A DNA stretch of 64,000 bases from Trichocoleus desertorum ATA4-8-CV12 (GTDB lineage: Bacteria > Cyanobacteriota > Cyanobacteriia > FACHB-46): the NCBI GenBank assembly GCA_019358975.1, contig JAHHIL010000001.1, positions 1 through 64,000 of the forward strand, written 5' to 3'. The notes below the pieces were generated by a model. It searched no databases and was not told where the DNA came from. It saw only the letters and a list, made by a program, of their open reading frames with translations. Below, in pieces: positions 1 to 8,594 of this stretch (its first letter is position 1; the number at the start of each line of letters is the position of its first letter). The translations under genes were made by a program, and so were the position numbers.

Positions 1-2
1 CA

Positions 3-233
3 ATCAACATCAAGTATTTGGCGGTAGGGCATTCCGTCAATAAAGCTCAGGCTACGCCCGATGCAATAGCAGGGGTCACTGAGAAGCCTACGCTGTATGC
101 GTCAGTATCAGCGTAGGAGTATGTCACCGTTGCTAAAACTACCCGTGACTCCTATGAAGCGAGAAAACTAGCCTATAAGCTGGATGAAGCGAGGGCAGAA
201 AAGTTGCTGAAGGAACACCATCCGTTGGTCTAA
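3..233 (+). pseudogene. Possible tail of an open frame entering the window
   Basis: One frame is open from the window edge to a TAG at 114-116 and then continues in the same frame to a TAA at 231-233. The second part ends in a charged, helical-looking stretch (EARKLAYKLDEARAEKLL). It could be the 3' end of a gene broken by one stop codon, or chance. I do not recognise a family and cannot see the upstream part. Confidence 0.2.
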
Positions 234-273
234 GCTGATGCACCCGAACAGTAAATTATAGCTAAGAAGAAAT

Positions 274-313
274 AAGCAAGGGTGAATCAGATTCCCTTGC
301 TTGTTAGGTTTTT
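274..313 (+). terminator. Hairpin terminator
   Basis: A perfect 9-bp inverted repeat (AAGCAAGGG at 274-282, CCCTTGCTT at 294-302) is followed by a short T-run at 309-313. It lies between the rightward frame entering the window and the 3' end of the leftward ferredoxin gene, so it may end transcription from both sides. Confidence 0.6.
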
Positions 314-345
314 AGCTCTTTAAGCGATCGGTCGGTAGAACCCAT

Positions 346-825
346 CTACTTACGGCGAATCCGCAGCTTTTGACGCCGACGATTGGTTGCAATCACAGCA
401 CGGTCAACTGGAAAACCGGGAAGTGGTATAACCTGGTACTTCCGTTCTTCTTCTAGCTGCCTTAGCTCTGTGTAATCTACCCAGTGGATGCAATCTACTG
501 GACAAGTGTCAATTGCTTCTTGGACGATGTCTTCTGCATCACCATCTTGCCGAATTACCCGCGATCGCCCGTAGTCTGGCTCAATGTAAAAGGTATTTCG
601 AGCCACATGAGCACAATGTTTGCAGCCGATGCAAGTAATCTCATCGACATAGACCCCCTTCTGCCTGAAGCTGCCCCCTAGTTCTGGTTCTAAGCCAGAG
701 CGTTGTGACGCATCGCGCCAATGCCCCCCTAGTTCTGGTTCTAGACCAGTCCGCAACTCTGCTTGGCCTTCACCCGGCAGATGTGCGCTGTTAGGGTCAG
801 CAAAAGGTGAAGTAAAGTCAGACAT
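346..825 (-). CDS. 4Fe-4S ferredoxin of the DUF1257-linked type
   Basis: Small iron-sulfur electron carrier of 159 residues. Four cysteines can ligate one 4Fe-4S cluster: a CIGCKHC group followed about 40 residues later by CPVDC. A basic tail (RRRQKLRIRRK) closes the protein. The ATG at 825 overlaps the TAA of the upstream DUF1257 gene (TAATG) and has a GGAG six to seven bases before it, so I prefer it to the in-frame TTG at 837. The N-terminal half carries the motif GLEPELGG twice, 17 residues apart, from an in-frame 51-bp duplication; cyanobacterial relatives, as I remember them, have one copy. Its partner proteins and electron donor are unknown. The family call is confident, the role is not. 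Confidence 0.9.
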   Translation of the reverse strand: MSDFTSPFADPNSAHLPGEGQAELRTGLEPELGGHWRDASQRSGLEPELGGSFRQKGVYVDEITCIGCKHCAHVARNTFYIEPDYGRSRVIRQDGDAEDIVQEAIDTCPVDCIHWVDYTELRQLEEERKYQVIPLPGFPVDRAVIATNRRRQKLRIRRK

Positions 826-1211
826 TAGGCACTCCAACGCTGTAGCACTAAGCGAACTGAGCCATCCTCATTTTTTTGCTGTTCTGCAACTTGAAAGCCT
901 GATTGAGCGCCTTCGTTGACAATGGTGTGGTAAGCGTAACGCTGGGTCACCTTGTTCAGGAAGCGATCGACAGACCAATTTTGTTGCCAGAATTGCAGAT
1001 CTGCTACCAGCTCGTAGGCGCTACCATTCCAGCTAAAGCCAATGTCGTAGCCGTTCTTTTGTTCAATGGTGACGTCAGCAGTTGTGGTCTGCCCACGATA
1101 CCCTCTGACTGCCTGAGGCCCAGACTTCCATTCCAGCCCTAGGTCGTTCAAGGCTGCTTCTAGAGATTTAAGGTTGCGGATTTGAGTTTTAATTTGGCTA
1201 AAGTGTGACAT
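825..1211 (-). CDS. ycf35: DUF1257 protein, Ycf35-like
   Basis: A 128-residue protein starting MSHFSQIKTQIRNL, characteristic of the DUF1257 family found in cyanobacteria and as Ycf35 in some algal plastids. No catalytic motif is evident; the centre (residues 50-85) is rich in Trp, Tyr and Phe. Function is unknown. It sits between a DUF2997 gene 46 bp upstream and a 4Fe-4S ferredoxin whose start codon overlaps its stop, so the three are almost certainly co-transcribed and the last two translationally coupled. The conserved association suggests an electron-transfer or iron-sulfur-dependent role, which is inference. Confidence 0.9.
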   Translation of the reverse strand: MSHFSQIKTQIRNLKSLEAALNDLGLEWKSGPQAVRGYRGQTTTADVTIEQKNGYDIGFSWNGSAYELVADLQFWQQNWSVDRFLNKVTQRYAYHTIVNEGAQSGFQVAEQQKNEDGSVRLVLQRWSA

Positions 1212-1257
1212 AGTTTTTTTGTCAAAAAATCAAATAGAACAGAACTGGACAAACAAC

Positions 1258-1467
1258 TTACCACTCACTAAAAGTAGCTTGAGTTGAGACTGTTGCCGAC
1301 TGTTGCACAGTTGCAGCAAAAAACTCTGAGGTTGGCTCGTGGCTGAGCACCTGTCCCAGCTGAGCTTCGATGGCTGCGGTAACTTCAGCACAAGAGTTAC
1401 CTACAATCCCGGTTACTTTTTCCAGGACCCGACCATCTGGGTAAATAACAAACTCCAATGTTTCCAT
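1258..1467 (-). CDS. DUF2997 family protein
   Basis: Small protein (69 residues from the chosen ATG) opening METLEFVIYPDGRVLEKVTG, typical of DUF2997, a family that accompanies DUF1257 in cyanobacteria. The start at 1467 fits the usual family N-terminus; an in-frame ATG at 1509 would add 14 unlike residues, and neither has a clear ribosome binding site. The tail after about residue 50 is Thr/Ser/Gln-rich. It is the first gene of the leftward trio with ycf35 and the ferredoxin. No function is known. Confidence 0.8.
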   Translation of the reverse strand: METLEFVIYPDGRVLEKVTGIVGNSCAEVTAAIEAQLGQVLSHEPTSEFFAATVQQSATVSTQATFSEW

Positions 1468-1509
1468 GCTTTGGCTGAGGGCTGTAGGGTGATTCAGGCA
1501 GGATGACAT

Positions 1510-1829
1510 TCAGCAGTTGCTAAGATGCCGCATTGTTAAATGTTTTTTTTGAGCAGAGGACTCAGCTAACAACTAAGCTGAATTTTTAGTAACCGAGATA
1601 TAAAGAGTCAAAGCTTAACGAAACTTGTTAATTGAGGTGATCTTTACATCAGTAATTGTCAGTTTCGCTTAACTCTTCGAAGCAGTCAAGGGAAAGTGGG
1701 AACGTGAATTTTAAGGTTCACAAAAATATATAATCATTTTTATTATTGAGTCTCTTCCGCCTATAGATTGATCTAACGCTGAAATAACCCAGGATAATGA
1801 GAGTCTAAATTTGATTCGTGTAACGGGTA
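1510..1829. other. Divergent intergenic region, DUF2997 / bioU
   Basis: About 320 bp, AT-rich towards bioU, between two divergent transcription units. It must hold both promoters. I see no RNA gene, convincing open frame or strong inverted repeat. Confidence 0.5.
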
Positions 1830-2873
1830 ATGAGCGAAGCGCAAGCGACAAATTCAAACTATTCTCTATCCAGTTTTTCGTCTGTAAAAGCACCTATTCG
1901 AGTAGGAATCCTTGGTTTTGGCGGATTGGGTCAGGCAGCGGCTAGGGTGCTGGCTCCAAAACAAGAAATGCTCTGGGTCGCAGTGGCTGACCAAAAAGGA
2001 TTTGCTTATGCCTCTGAAGGCTTATCTCCACAGCAGTGTGTTGCGGCATACCAAGCTCAAGGCTCTACTGGGTATTTAGAGGCTGGGGGTGTTCTCAGCA
2101 ATAACAGCATTGCGGATCTGCTCCAGCAGGCGGGCAATGTTGATGGTTATTTTCTGGCTTTACCCAACTTGCCTAACACCTTTATGGCTTCGGTGGCGCG
2201 GCAGTTTGTTGAGGCGGGTTGGCAAGGCGTGTTGGTCGATGCGATCAAGCGGACCAGCGCTGTAGAACAGCTAATAGGGATGCAAGCGGAGTTACAGGCC
2301 GCAGGTATTACTTATATGACGGGTTGTGGTGCTACCCCTGGTTTATTAACGGCTGGTGCGGCTTTAGCAGCCCAAAGCTATGCTGAAATTCATAGTGTCA
2401 AGATTACTTTTGGGGTTGGGATTGCCAACTGGGAAGCTTATCGAGCTACGGTGCGCGAGGACATTGCCCATTTACCTGGGTACAACGTCGAAAAAGCGAG
2501 AGCTATGACTGACGACGAAATTGAAGCGCTTCTAGACCAAACCAATGGTTTGATTACGCTAGAAAATATGGAGCACGCGGATGATGTGATGCTGGAACTG
2601 GCAGGTATCTGCTCTCGCGATCGCGTCACTGTAGGAGGTGTGGTTGACACCCGTAACCCCAAAAAGCCCTTAAGTACCAATGTCCAGGTTACAGGCAGAA
2701 CCTTTGAGGGCAAAATCTCAACTCATACCTTTACCTTAGGCGATGAAACGAGCATGGCGGCTAACGTCTGCGGGCCAGCTTTCGGTTACCTCAAAGCTGG
2801 ATTTAACCTCCGTCAGCGCGGCATCTATGGATTATTGAGTGCTGCGGAAGTGATGCCACAATTTGTGCGCTAA
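1830..2873 (+). CDS. bioU: BioU-type (S)-8-amino-7-oxononanoate synthase (biotin synthesis)
   Basis: Rossmann-fold protein of 347 residues, formerly annotated as saccharopine dehydrogenase-like. The nucleotide-binding loop is [10 protein letters not shown] at about 27-36. In cyanobacteria BioU replaces BioA: it is a single-turnover suicide enzyme that consumes its own active-site lysine to aminate 8-amino-7-oxononanoate, later yielding 7,8-diaminononanoate. Here the motif DAIKRTS puts the candidate lysine at 140, which becomes about 124 once the roughly 16-residue low-complexity N-terminal extension is discounted; that agrees with the reported catalytic position in Synechocystis BioU as I recall it. 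A strong hairpin follows the gene. No other biotin genes are in the window. Confidence 0.75.
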   Translation: MSEAQATNSNYSLSSFSSVKAPIRVGILGFGGLGQAAARVLAPKQEMLWVAVADQKGFAYASEGLSPQQCVAAYQAQGSTGYLEAGGVLSNNSIADLLQQAGNVDGYFLALPNLPNTFMASVARQFVEAGWQGVLVDAIKRTSAVEQLIGMQAELQAAGITYMTGCGATPGLLTAGAALAAQSYAEIHSVKITFGVGIANWEAYRATVREDIAHLPGYNVEKARAMTDDEIEALLDQTNGLITLENMEHADDVMLELAGICSRDRVTVGGVVDTRNPKKPLSTNVQVTGRTFEGKISTHTFTLGDETSMAANVCGPAFGYLKAGFNLRQRGIYGLLSAAEVMPQFVR

Positions 2874-2910
2874 CAACGTCGGGTGAATGCTTCAGTTCCT
2901 CAATCATTAC

Positions 2911-2961
2911 AATAGGAAGATTGGCGTTTTTATAAAATCAATCTTCCTATTTCTTCGTTTT
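2911..2961 (+). terminator. Strong hairpin terminator after bioU
   Basis: A perfect 13-bp inverted repeat (AATAGGAAGATTG at 2911-2923, CAATCTTCCTATT at 2939-2951) with a 15-nt AT-rich loop is followed by a T-rich stretch. It starts 38 bp after the bioU stop. Confidence 0.75.
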
Positions 2962-3122
2962 AGTACGGTTTAGTAATTGATCAGCTTCCTCTAGGGCTAA
3001 AGCCTTGAGGGGTCTAATACCGTGGTAGTTAAAGCCTGAATACGTAAGAATCATATACCTCGGTGAGGACACGACAGTTCTCGCCGAATTTGGAATGGTT
3101 TGGCAAAAAACTACAGATAGCA

Positions 3123-5054
3123 ATGACGCCCTCAATTCCTTTGGGAACGCTGTTACGCCAACGGTATACAATTCAACAAATTTTAGGTCAAGGTGGGTTT
3201 AGCCGCACCTACTTAGCCCTTGATTTGGAACGTTTTGATGAGCCTTGTGTGCTGAAGGAGCTGGCCGTACCACAGCACGATGGGGCTTTGTTGGCCAAAG
3301 CTCAGGCCCTCTTTCAGCGGGAAGCTAGCGTTCTCTATCAAATTCAACATCCTCAAATTCCTCGGTTTTTAGCCGCTTTTGAGGATAGCCAGCGCTTATT
3401 TTCTGTCCAGGAGTTTGTCGATGGACAGACGTACCGTAGTCTCCTTCAAGAGCGAAAAAAGCAAGGCCAAACCTTCTCGGAGCCAGAAGTTTTGCAGTTT
3501 CTCAACCACTTGCTCCCAGTTTTGACCTACATTCACGATCGCAACATTATTCACCGGGATATTTCTCTGGAGAATGTTATGCTGCGGTTGCGAAATAGTC
3601 AGGCTGGGGAGGCAGTAACCAACTCTACGTTAGGATTGCCAGTTCTGATCGATTTTGGTGCCGTTAAATCGGTGGCTAACTATCTATATACTGCTTCTCC
3701 AGATTTTTCTAGCTCCTCACATCCCTCAGAAATTACTTGTGTGGGTAAGGCTGGCTATGCTCCCCCAGAGCAGTTGCAAACAGGTAAGGTATATCCCCAT
3801 AGCGACTTGTATGCCTTGGCTGCAACTAGCCTAGTTTTACTAACTGGTAAAGAACCGAAAACTCTGCTAGATAGCCGTACGCTCAATTGGCAGTTGCGAC
3901 CTTACGCTCAGATTAGCGATCGCTTTGAAGCTATCTTACAGAAGATGTTGTCTTTACGTCCGGGCGATCGCTACCCGTCTGCTCAAGCAGTGCTCAATGA
4001 GCTGCAACCCTTACTAGAAGCGTCTTTGCCAACAACAAAACTCGACGCTGGTAGCAATACTAGCAATACCTCAGGCGCAATTTCCTCGACAAGTGCAAGT
4101 TCACCCATCATTTTCTCCAGAGTTAGAGATTCCAGAGTTGGAGAAGTTGAGAGGGGCAACCGTTCCTCAGCTCATTTAGACTCTACCCAAACGCATAAAA
4201 CCACCACGGGTGCCAGAAAGCGGTGGAAACGCTGGGTCGGAATTAGCATCGGCCTAGGAATGGTGATCCTGCTAGGGCTGACAGTACCCGTGTTATGGCG
4301 TTTAACGGTAACTGGAAGCCAGCAACGTAACGAAGTTTGGGTCTCGGGGGCACGGGTACCTCAATCGGAAGCCTCACAAATTATCGGTTCGGATCAGCAA
4401 AACAATGCAACTCCATCCAGAATGAACCAATCTGAACCAATTCAGTTTGATTCAGGTGCTATTTCCAGCACATTGGAAGGCGATCTGCAAAACCGCCAAC
4501 TGAAATCTTACGTGCTTCGGGCATCGCAAGGTCAGATTATGACCGTTGCCCTCACTGGGTCTGATGTGACTATGAATGTGCTGGGATCTGACCAGAAAGG
4601 CATTGATGCTGCTGCTTATCAAACTCAAAACTGGACGGGGCAATTACCCAAAAATGATGACTACTTCATCCAAATCCTTGGTTCTGGCACCTACAAGTTA
4701 GAAGTCGCAATTACGCCATTAAGTCAGACTACTCAGGTCACGGCACCCATCCCAGCGATCGCGCGCATTACGATTGCGCCTGGAGCGATGGGAGCCAAGG
4801 TCGCTGGGAGTGTGGTTCCAGGACAGCCTCAACGGTATGTATTAGCCGCTGATAAGGGCCAAACAGGAGTGATTCAAATTATTCAAGGTTCAGTTCGCAT
4901 CCAGGCGATCGCACCTAATGGCAGGCCTGTGGGTACGACTATGCCACAACAACCGCAAACGTGGCGAGGCAAATTTCCGGTAACAGGAGACTATACGTTC
5001 GAAATTACAGCCCTCAAACCTGAGAAATTTACAATTTCGCTGCAAGTTCGTTGA
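3123..5054 (+). CDS. Membrane-anchored Ser/Thr protein kinase with PPC-like C-terminal domains
   Basis: Hanks-type kinase of 643 residues. From the ATG: glycine loop GQGGF near 22-26, ATP lysine in VLKEL near 45, catalytic HRDISLEN near 144-151 (Ser instead of the usual Lys after HRDI, common in cyanobacterial kinases), DFG near 177. A Ser/Thr-rich linker leads to one membrane helix near 370-391. The C-terminal part, probably outside the cytoplasm, contains two beta-rich repeats resembling pre-peptidase C-terminal domains (RQLKSYVLRASQGQ and PQRYVLAADKGQ). The GTG at 3063 would add 20 residues; the ATG starts closer to the kinase fold. Substrates are unknown, and the gene appears monocistronic. 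Confidence 0.88.
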   Translation: MTPSIPLGTLLRQRYTIQQILGQGGFSRTYLALDLERFDEPCVLKELAVPQHDGALLAKAQALFQREASVLYQIQHPQIPRFLAAFEDSQRLFSVQEFVDGQTYRSLLQERKKQGQTFSEPEVLQFLNHLLPVLTYIHDRNIIHRDISLENVMLRLRNSQAGEAVTNSTLGLPVLIDFGAVKSVANYLYTASPDFSSSSHPSEITCVGKAGYAPPEQLQTGKVYPHSDLYALAATSLVLLTGKEPKTLLDSRTLNWQLRPYAQISDRFEAILQKMLSLRPGDRYPSAQAVLNELQPLLEASLPTTKLDAGSNTSNTSGAISSTSASSPIIFSRVRDSRVGEVERGNRSSAHLDSTQTHKTTTGARKRWKRWVGISIGLGMVILLGLTVPVLWRLTVTGSQQRNEVWVSGARVPQSEASQIIGSDQQNNATPSRMNQSEPIQFDSGAISSTLEGDLQNRQLKSYVLRASQGQIMTVALTGSDVTMNVLGSDQKGIDAAAYQTQNWTGQLPKNDDYFIQILGSGTYKLEVAITPLSQTTQVTAPIPAIARITIAPGAMGAKVAGSVVPGQPQRYVLAADKGQTGVIQIIQGSVRIQAIAPNGRPVGTTMPQQPQTWRGKFPVTGDYTFEITALKPEKFTISLQVR

Positions 5055-5072
5055 TAGCTATGCGTAAGCATC

Positions 5073-5678
5073 TCAATCCTCTGTTGTCAGGCTACTAGAA
5101 GTTTCCGGTTCTCCTCTCTCTTCTTCAGGCATCTCTAAGGATTGGGTGACAAAGGGGAGTCCAGCCCCCTTGAGGCCACGCTTGATTCTGTCTGGGGTTT
5201 CGCTGAAGGTCACAAATAAGGGATGGACTGCTTCCGCTCCTTCATTCAAAATATGCTCGTACCGTGTTGGCATCAGCCATTCATACCCACGGTCAAGCCA
5301 TATTTGTGTCTGTCGCCAGCGACTCAATAAATCAGAGAAGTCCTCTTGTGGACGATGAATAAAGACTAAAATTTCAACTCCAGTTTTAATCTTCCATTCT
5401 GGATCACACATCATAATTGCCACTTCACACGGCAACCGCACTAATTCCTTCAGCCTCGGACGAGTCTGACCATAATCAACCGCGTTATGCTCCTGGCGTT
5501 GCTCAACTTGGTTGACTCTAACGAGGGGCAAAGGAATGGTAATGATGCTCTCTTCAGAACGGCGCATGCTGGGCACCATTTCTAGGTAAGGCCGATACTG
5601 TTTTAATAGAGCGATCGCTGCTAACTGGTCACTGTATTCAGCCAGCAATTCTTCGTAATGGGATGGTTTAATAGCCAT
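5073..5678 (-). CDS. Conserved hypothetical protein
   Basis: A 201-residue soluble protein with no signal peptide or membrane helix. The N-terminus is helical (residues 1-30), the centre has beta-strand character (ITIPLPLVRVNQV; CEVAIMMCDPEWKI), and the tail is acidic and Ser/Thr-rich. I do not recognise the family. It is convergent with the kinase gene (18 bp between stops) and follows the pilC unit on the same strand at 227 bp, with a hairpin between. Function unknown. Confidence 0.7.
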   Translation of the reverse strand: MAIKPSHYEELLAEYSDQLAAIALLKQYRPYLEMVPSMRRSEESIITIPLPLVRVNQVEQRQEHNAVDYGQTRPRLKELVRLPCEVAIMMCDPEWKIKTGVEILVFIHRPQEDFSDLLSRWRQTQIWLDRGYEWLMPTRYEHILNEGAEAVHPLFVTFSETPDRIKRGLKGAGLPFVTQSLEMPEEERGEPETSSSLTTED

Positions 5679-5846
5679 AGCTCAATTAAACATTTGCAGT
5701 AATCAACGAGCCTTTTCTGTATTGTACTCAGGTCTAAAACTTCGGAGTCTAATGTCTTGCAAGCAACCGTGTGGGAAGCAATGGCAATGAAAGTTCCGTG
5801 TGAGCTGAACCAGCCTTAAATCAGCCAAAATCTCTTGAGCATAAAG

Positions 5847-5874
5847 AAACCCTCGACTCTTTAGTGGAGGGTTT
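5847..5874 (-). terminator. Hairpin after pilC
   Basis: AAACCCTC at 5847-5854 pairs with GAGGGTTT at 5867-5874 around a 12-nt loop. Reading leftward it is followed by a weak T-rich CTTTAT. It lies 32 bp beyond the pilC stop. Confidence 0.55.
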
Positions 5875-5905
5875 GGAGAGACTAAAAGTTAAAACCTTTT
5901 AATTT

Positions 5906-7135
5906 TTAGCCAATGCTTTCGAAAACCTTGAACATGGGCAGATACATGGATAGCAGAATTGAACCGACCATGCCCCCTAAGAACATGATCATAATCGGTT
6001 CCATAATGCTGGTTAGTGCTTTCACCGCCTGCTCAACTTCATCCTCATAGAAATCAGCAACTTTCATCAGCATTTTGTCAACTTCTCCAGTTTCTTCCCC
6101 AATACTGATCATTTGGATTGCCATGATCGGAAAGACTTGTTCTCTCTGGAGAGCAATGCTAATCATGCCGCCTGTTTGAATTTCCCTCCGAGCCTCATCA
6201 ATTGCATTAGAAACAACTTGATTGCCCGCCGTGTCTCTTACAATTTCTAAGGCTGTCAGGATGGGCACGCCAGAGCGAGTTAAGGCACCAAAGGTACGGC
6301 AAAAACGAGCCGTTGCAGTCTTCTGAATCAAGTCACCAAACAAAGGCGCTTTGAGGGACAGCCGATCAATGGTCTCGCGGCCTGCGCGGGTTTTGTAATA
6401 CTGCTTGTAGGCAAAACTCAGTCCAAAAAGAATAAGAATTAGCCCCACAACATATTCAGGGGTTCTGAGAAATTTACTGATAGCGAGCATAGCCTGGGTA
6501 AAAGCAGGTAGCTCTGTTCCTAACTCCTCGAAGATGGAGGCAAAGGTTGGGAGGAGGAAAACAGTCATACCAATAAAAATAACCGTTGCCAAAACACCAA
6601 CGGTTACAGGGTAAGCCATTGCTGACTTGATCTGGTTTTGCAACCGCGCAATATCTTCTAGAAGTTTGGCGAGACGATTCAATACTTCGTCGAGTACACC
6701 ACCTACCTCACCTGCTTGCACCATGCTGACGTACAGCATGTCAAAGCACTGAGGATGCTTGCGCATTGCATCCGATAGGTTCGTACCTTGCTGTACATCT
6801 GAGTTGATTTCCAGAAGAGATGCTTTGAGTTTAGGGTTGGTGCATTGCTCAGATAGCACGCCCAAACTGCGAACCATTGCCACCCCAGCATTCACAAGTG
6901 CGGCGAACTGCCGAGAGAAAACAGCTTTATCTTTGACGGAGACACTTGTAAATGCAAGCTGAAACTTCTGGAGATCAATCTTGCTGAGATCGAGGCTCTT
7001 GTCCTCTTTAAGGTCTTGAACCACAAAACCTTGTTCTCTTAATGTAGAACGAGCTTCACCGGGAGAATTTGCGGTAACTTTTTGTTTTTTGGCATTTCCT
7101 CTGGCATCCCGTGCACTGGCGATGTAAGTAGGCAT
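5906..7135 (-). CDS. pilC: Type IV pilus inner-membrane platform protein PilC
   Basis: A 409-residue member of the GspF/PilC family, the inner-membrane platform that couples the PilB and PilT motors to pilin assembly. Two T2SSF repeats span about 70-193 and 273-395. Membrane segments are visible near 176-197, 228-243 and 375-400. The N-terminus MPTYIASARDARGN is typical for the family. It is the third gene of pilB-pilT-pilC, 251 bp behind pilT, with a large hairpin in the gap that could change its expression relative to the ATPases. Confidence 0.97.
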   Translation of the reverse strand: MPTYIASARDARGNAKKQKVTANSPGEARSTLREQGFVVQDLKEDKSLDLSKIDLQKFQLAFTSVSVKDKAVFSRQFAALVNAGVAMVRSLGVLSEQCTNPKLKASLLEINSDVQQGTNLSDAMRKHPQCFDMLYVSMVQAGEVGGVLDEVLNRLAKLLEDIARLQNQIKSAMAYPVTVGVLATVIFIGMTVFLLPTFASIFEELGTELPAFTQAMLAISKFLRTPEYVVGLILILFGLSFAYKQYYKTRAGRETIDRLSLKAPLFGDLIQKTATARFCRTFGALTRSGVPILTALEIVRDTAGNQVVSNAIDEARREIQTGGMISIALQREQVFPIMAIQMISIGEETGEVDKMLMKVADFYEDEVEQAVKALTSIMEPIMIMFLGGMVGSILLSMYLPMFKVFESIG

Positions 7136-7301
7136 AGTGCAAATCTGGCTGAAAGTGTTTAAATTAGCTCAAAATTGGTTTAAGGAAGAGACAAGTCTGC
7201 CTTAGCATTAACTGCTGGAATATAGCAAGTTCTACTACTTCTCCAGCTATGAATTAACTTATTTTGACAAGGGGAAGTTATTCATGACATTGCTAAATAG
7301 T

Positions 7302-7376
7302 AACAATCTCTGGTCTCTAGCTAGAGTTGTTCGATCAGTTCAACAATAGATATCTAGCCAGAAACTAGAGATTGTT
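7302..7376. promoter_or_regulatory. 75-nt extended hairpin between pilT and pilC
   Basis: AACAATCTCT (7302-7311) matches AGAGATTGTT (7367-7376), and pairing extends inward to about 7325/7353 with three imperfect positions. The loop holds a further short pair (TTGTT/AACAA, 7327-7331 and 7342-7346). No T-run follows leftward, so it resembles an RNA-processing or stability element more than a classical terminator. Confidence 0.5.
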
Positions 7377-7386
7377 GACAAGGTAA

Positions 7387-8499
7387 TTAGTGTCTAGCTC
7401 CAGTACCCGCTTGAGCAGCAACCGGGGCTCCACCAATCATCCGTTGCATCTCATCAGGCCGTGAGGTCTTGGAGATGGCTGCCTCGAAGGAAATACTTCC
7501 AGCTTTATAGAGGTCAGACAAAACTTTTTCCAAGGTTTGCATCCCTAACTTACCGCCTGTCTGAATCGCGGAATAGATTTGAGATGTTTTTCCTTCCCGA
7601 ATCAGGTTGGCAATTGCAGGGGTGACCACCATAATTTCCTGAGCCATGATTCGACCATATTCGCCCGGTTTAACGTTCTTTTTAGGAACTAGAGTTTGGC
7701 TAAAGACAGCGACTAAAGAGTTAGACAACTGAACTCGCACTTGCATTTGCTGCTCAGGGGGAAACACGTCTACCATTCGGTCAACGGTCTGAGAGGCAGA
7801 GCTGGTGTGCAATGTACCAAACACTAAGTGACCTGTCTCGGCGGCTGAGATGGCAAGCTGAATCGTTTCCAAGTCCCGCATCTCACCCACTAGGATGACA
7901 TCAGGGTCTTCCCGCAGCGCTGCTCTTAGGGCGTTAGCGAAACTCTTGGTATCTTCACCCACCTGGCGCTGGTGAATGACGCTCTTGACTGATTCGTAGA
8001 CGAATTCAATCGGGTCCTCAACCGTCAGAATATGCTCTGCACGAGTCATATTGATGTTGTTGATCATGGAAGCCAATGTGGTTGACTTACCCGATCCGGT
8101 CGGTCCTGTTACAAGGACGAGCCCTCTAGGCTTTTCTGACATTTCTCGGACAATGTCTGGCAAGCCTAACAGGTCCATGCTAGGAATTTTGGAACTCAAA
8201 GCTCTTAAGCAGGCAGCATAGGTGCCTCTGTCCTTATAGACGTTGACCCGGAAACGAGCCAATCCCTTGACGCCGTAGGAGCAATCTAGCTCCCAGTTTT
8301 GCTCCAAATTTTTTCGCTGGGTGTTGTTCAGCATGCTGAAGATGAGCCTCTGGCAGCTCTCAGAGGACAAGACTTCGTGCTCTGTGGGGGTTAAGTGACC
8401 ACTGATGCGGATGTAGGGAGGTAGACCAGCAGATAGGTGTAGGTCTGAACCACCTCTCTCGATCACTTCTTCCATCAGGTCTTCAATCATTAATTCCAT
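7387..8499 (-). CDS. pilT: Type IV pilus retraction ATPase PilT
   Basis: A hexameric ATPase of the secretion superfamily that powers pilus retraction and twitching or phototactic motility. Visible motifs: Walker A GPTGSGKST near 132-140, Asp box and Walker B (DPDVILVGEMRD), His box (GHLVFGTLHT), and the retraction-specific AIRAGE-type motif as AIANLIREG. The ATG at 8499 (MELMIEDL) is preferred over the TTG at 8514, and GAGAG lies just upstream. At 370 residues it matches usual PilT length. It lies 95 bp behind pilB, in the same unit as pilC. Confidence 0.97.
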   Translation of the reverse strand: MELMIEDLMEEVIERGGSDLHLSAGLPPYIRISGHLTPTEHEVLSSESCQRLIFSMLNNTQRKNLEQNWELDCSYGVKGLARFRVNVYKDRGTYAACLRALSSKIPSMDLLGLPDIVREMSEKPRGLVLVTGPTGSGKSTTLASMINNINMTRAEHILTVEDPIEFVYESVKSVIHQRQVGEDTKSFANALRAALREDPDVILVGEMRDLETIQLAISAAETGHLVFGTLHTSSASQTVDRMVDVFPPEQQMQVRVQLSNSLVAVFSQTLVPKKNVKPGEYGRIMAQEIMVVTPAIANLIREGKTSQIYSAIQTGGKLGMQTLEKVLSDLYKAGSISFEAAISKTSRPDEMQRMIGGAPVAAQAGTGARH

Positions 8500-8594
8500 A
8501 GATTTCTCTCGCAAACTTCAAGGTAGATGGGCAAAATTTGTGGGTAAATGTCTAGCGATCGCAAAGTTAACTCAGTTTCCATTAATCCTGGAAA

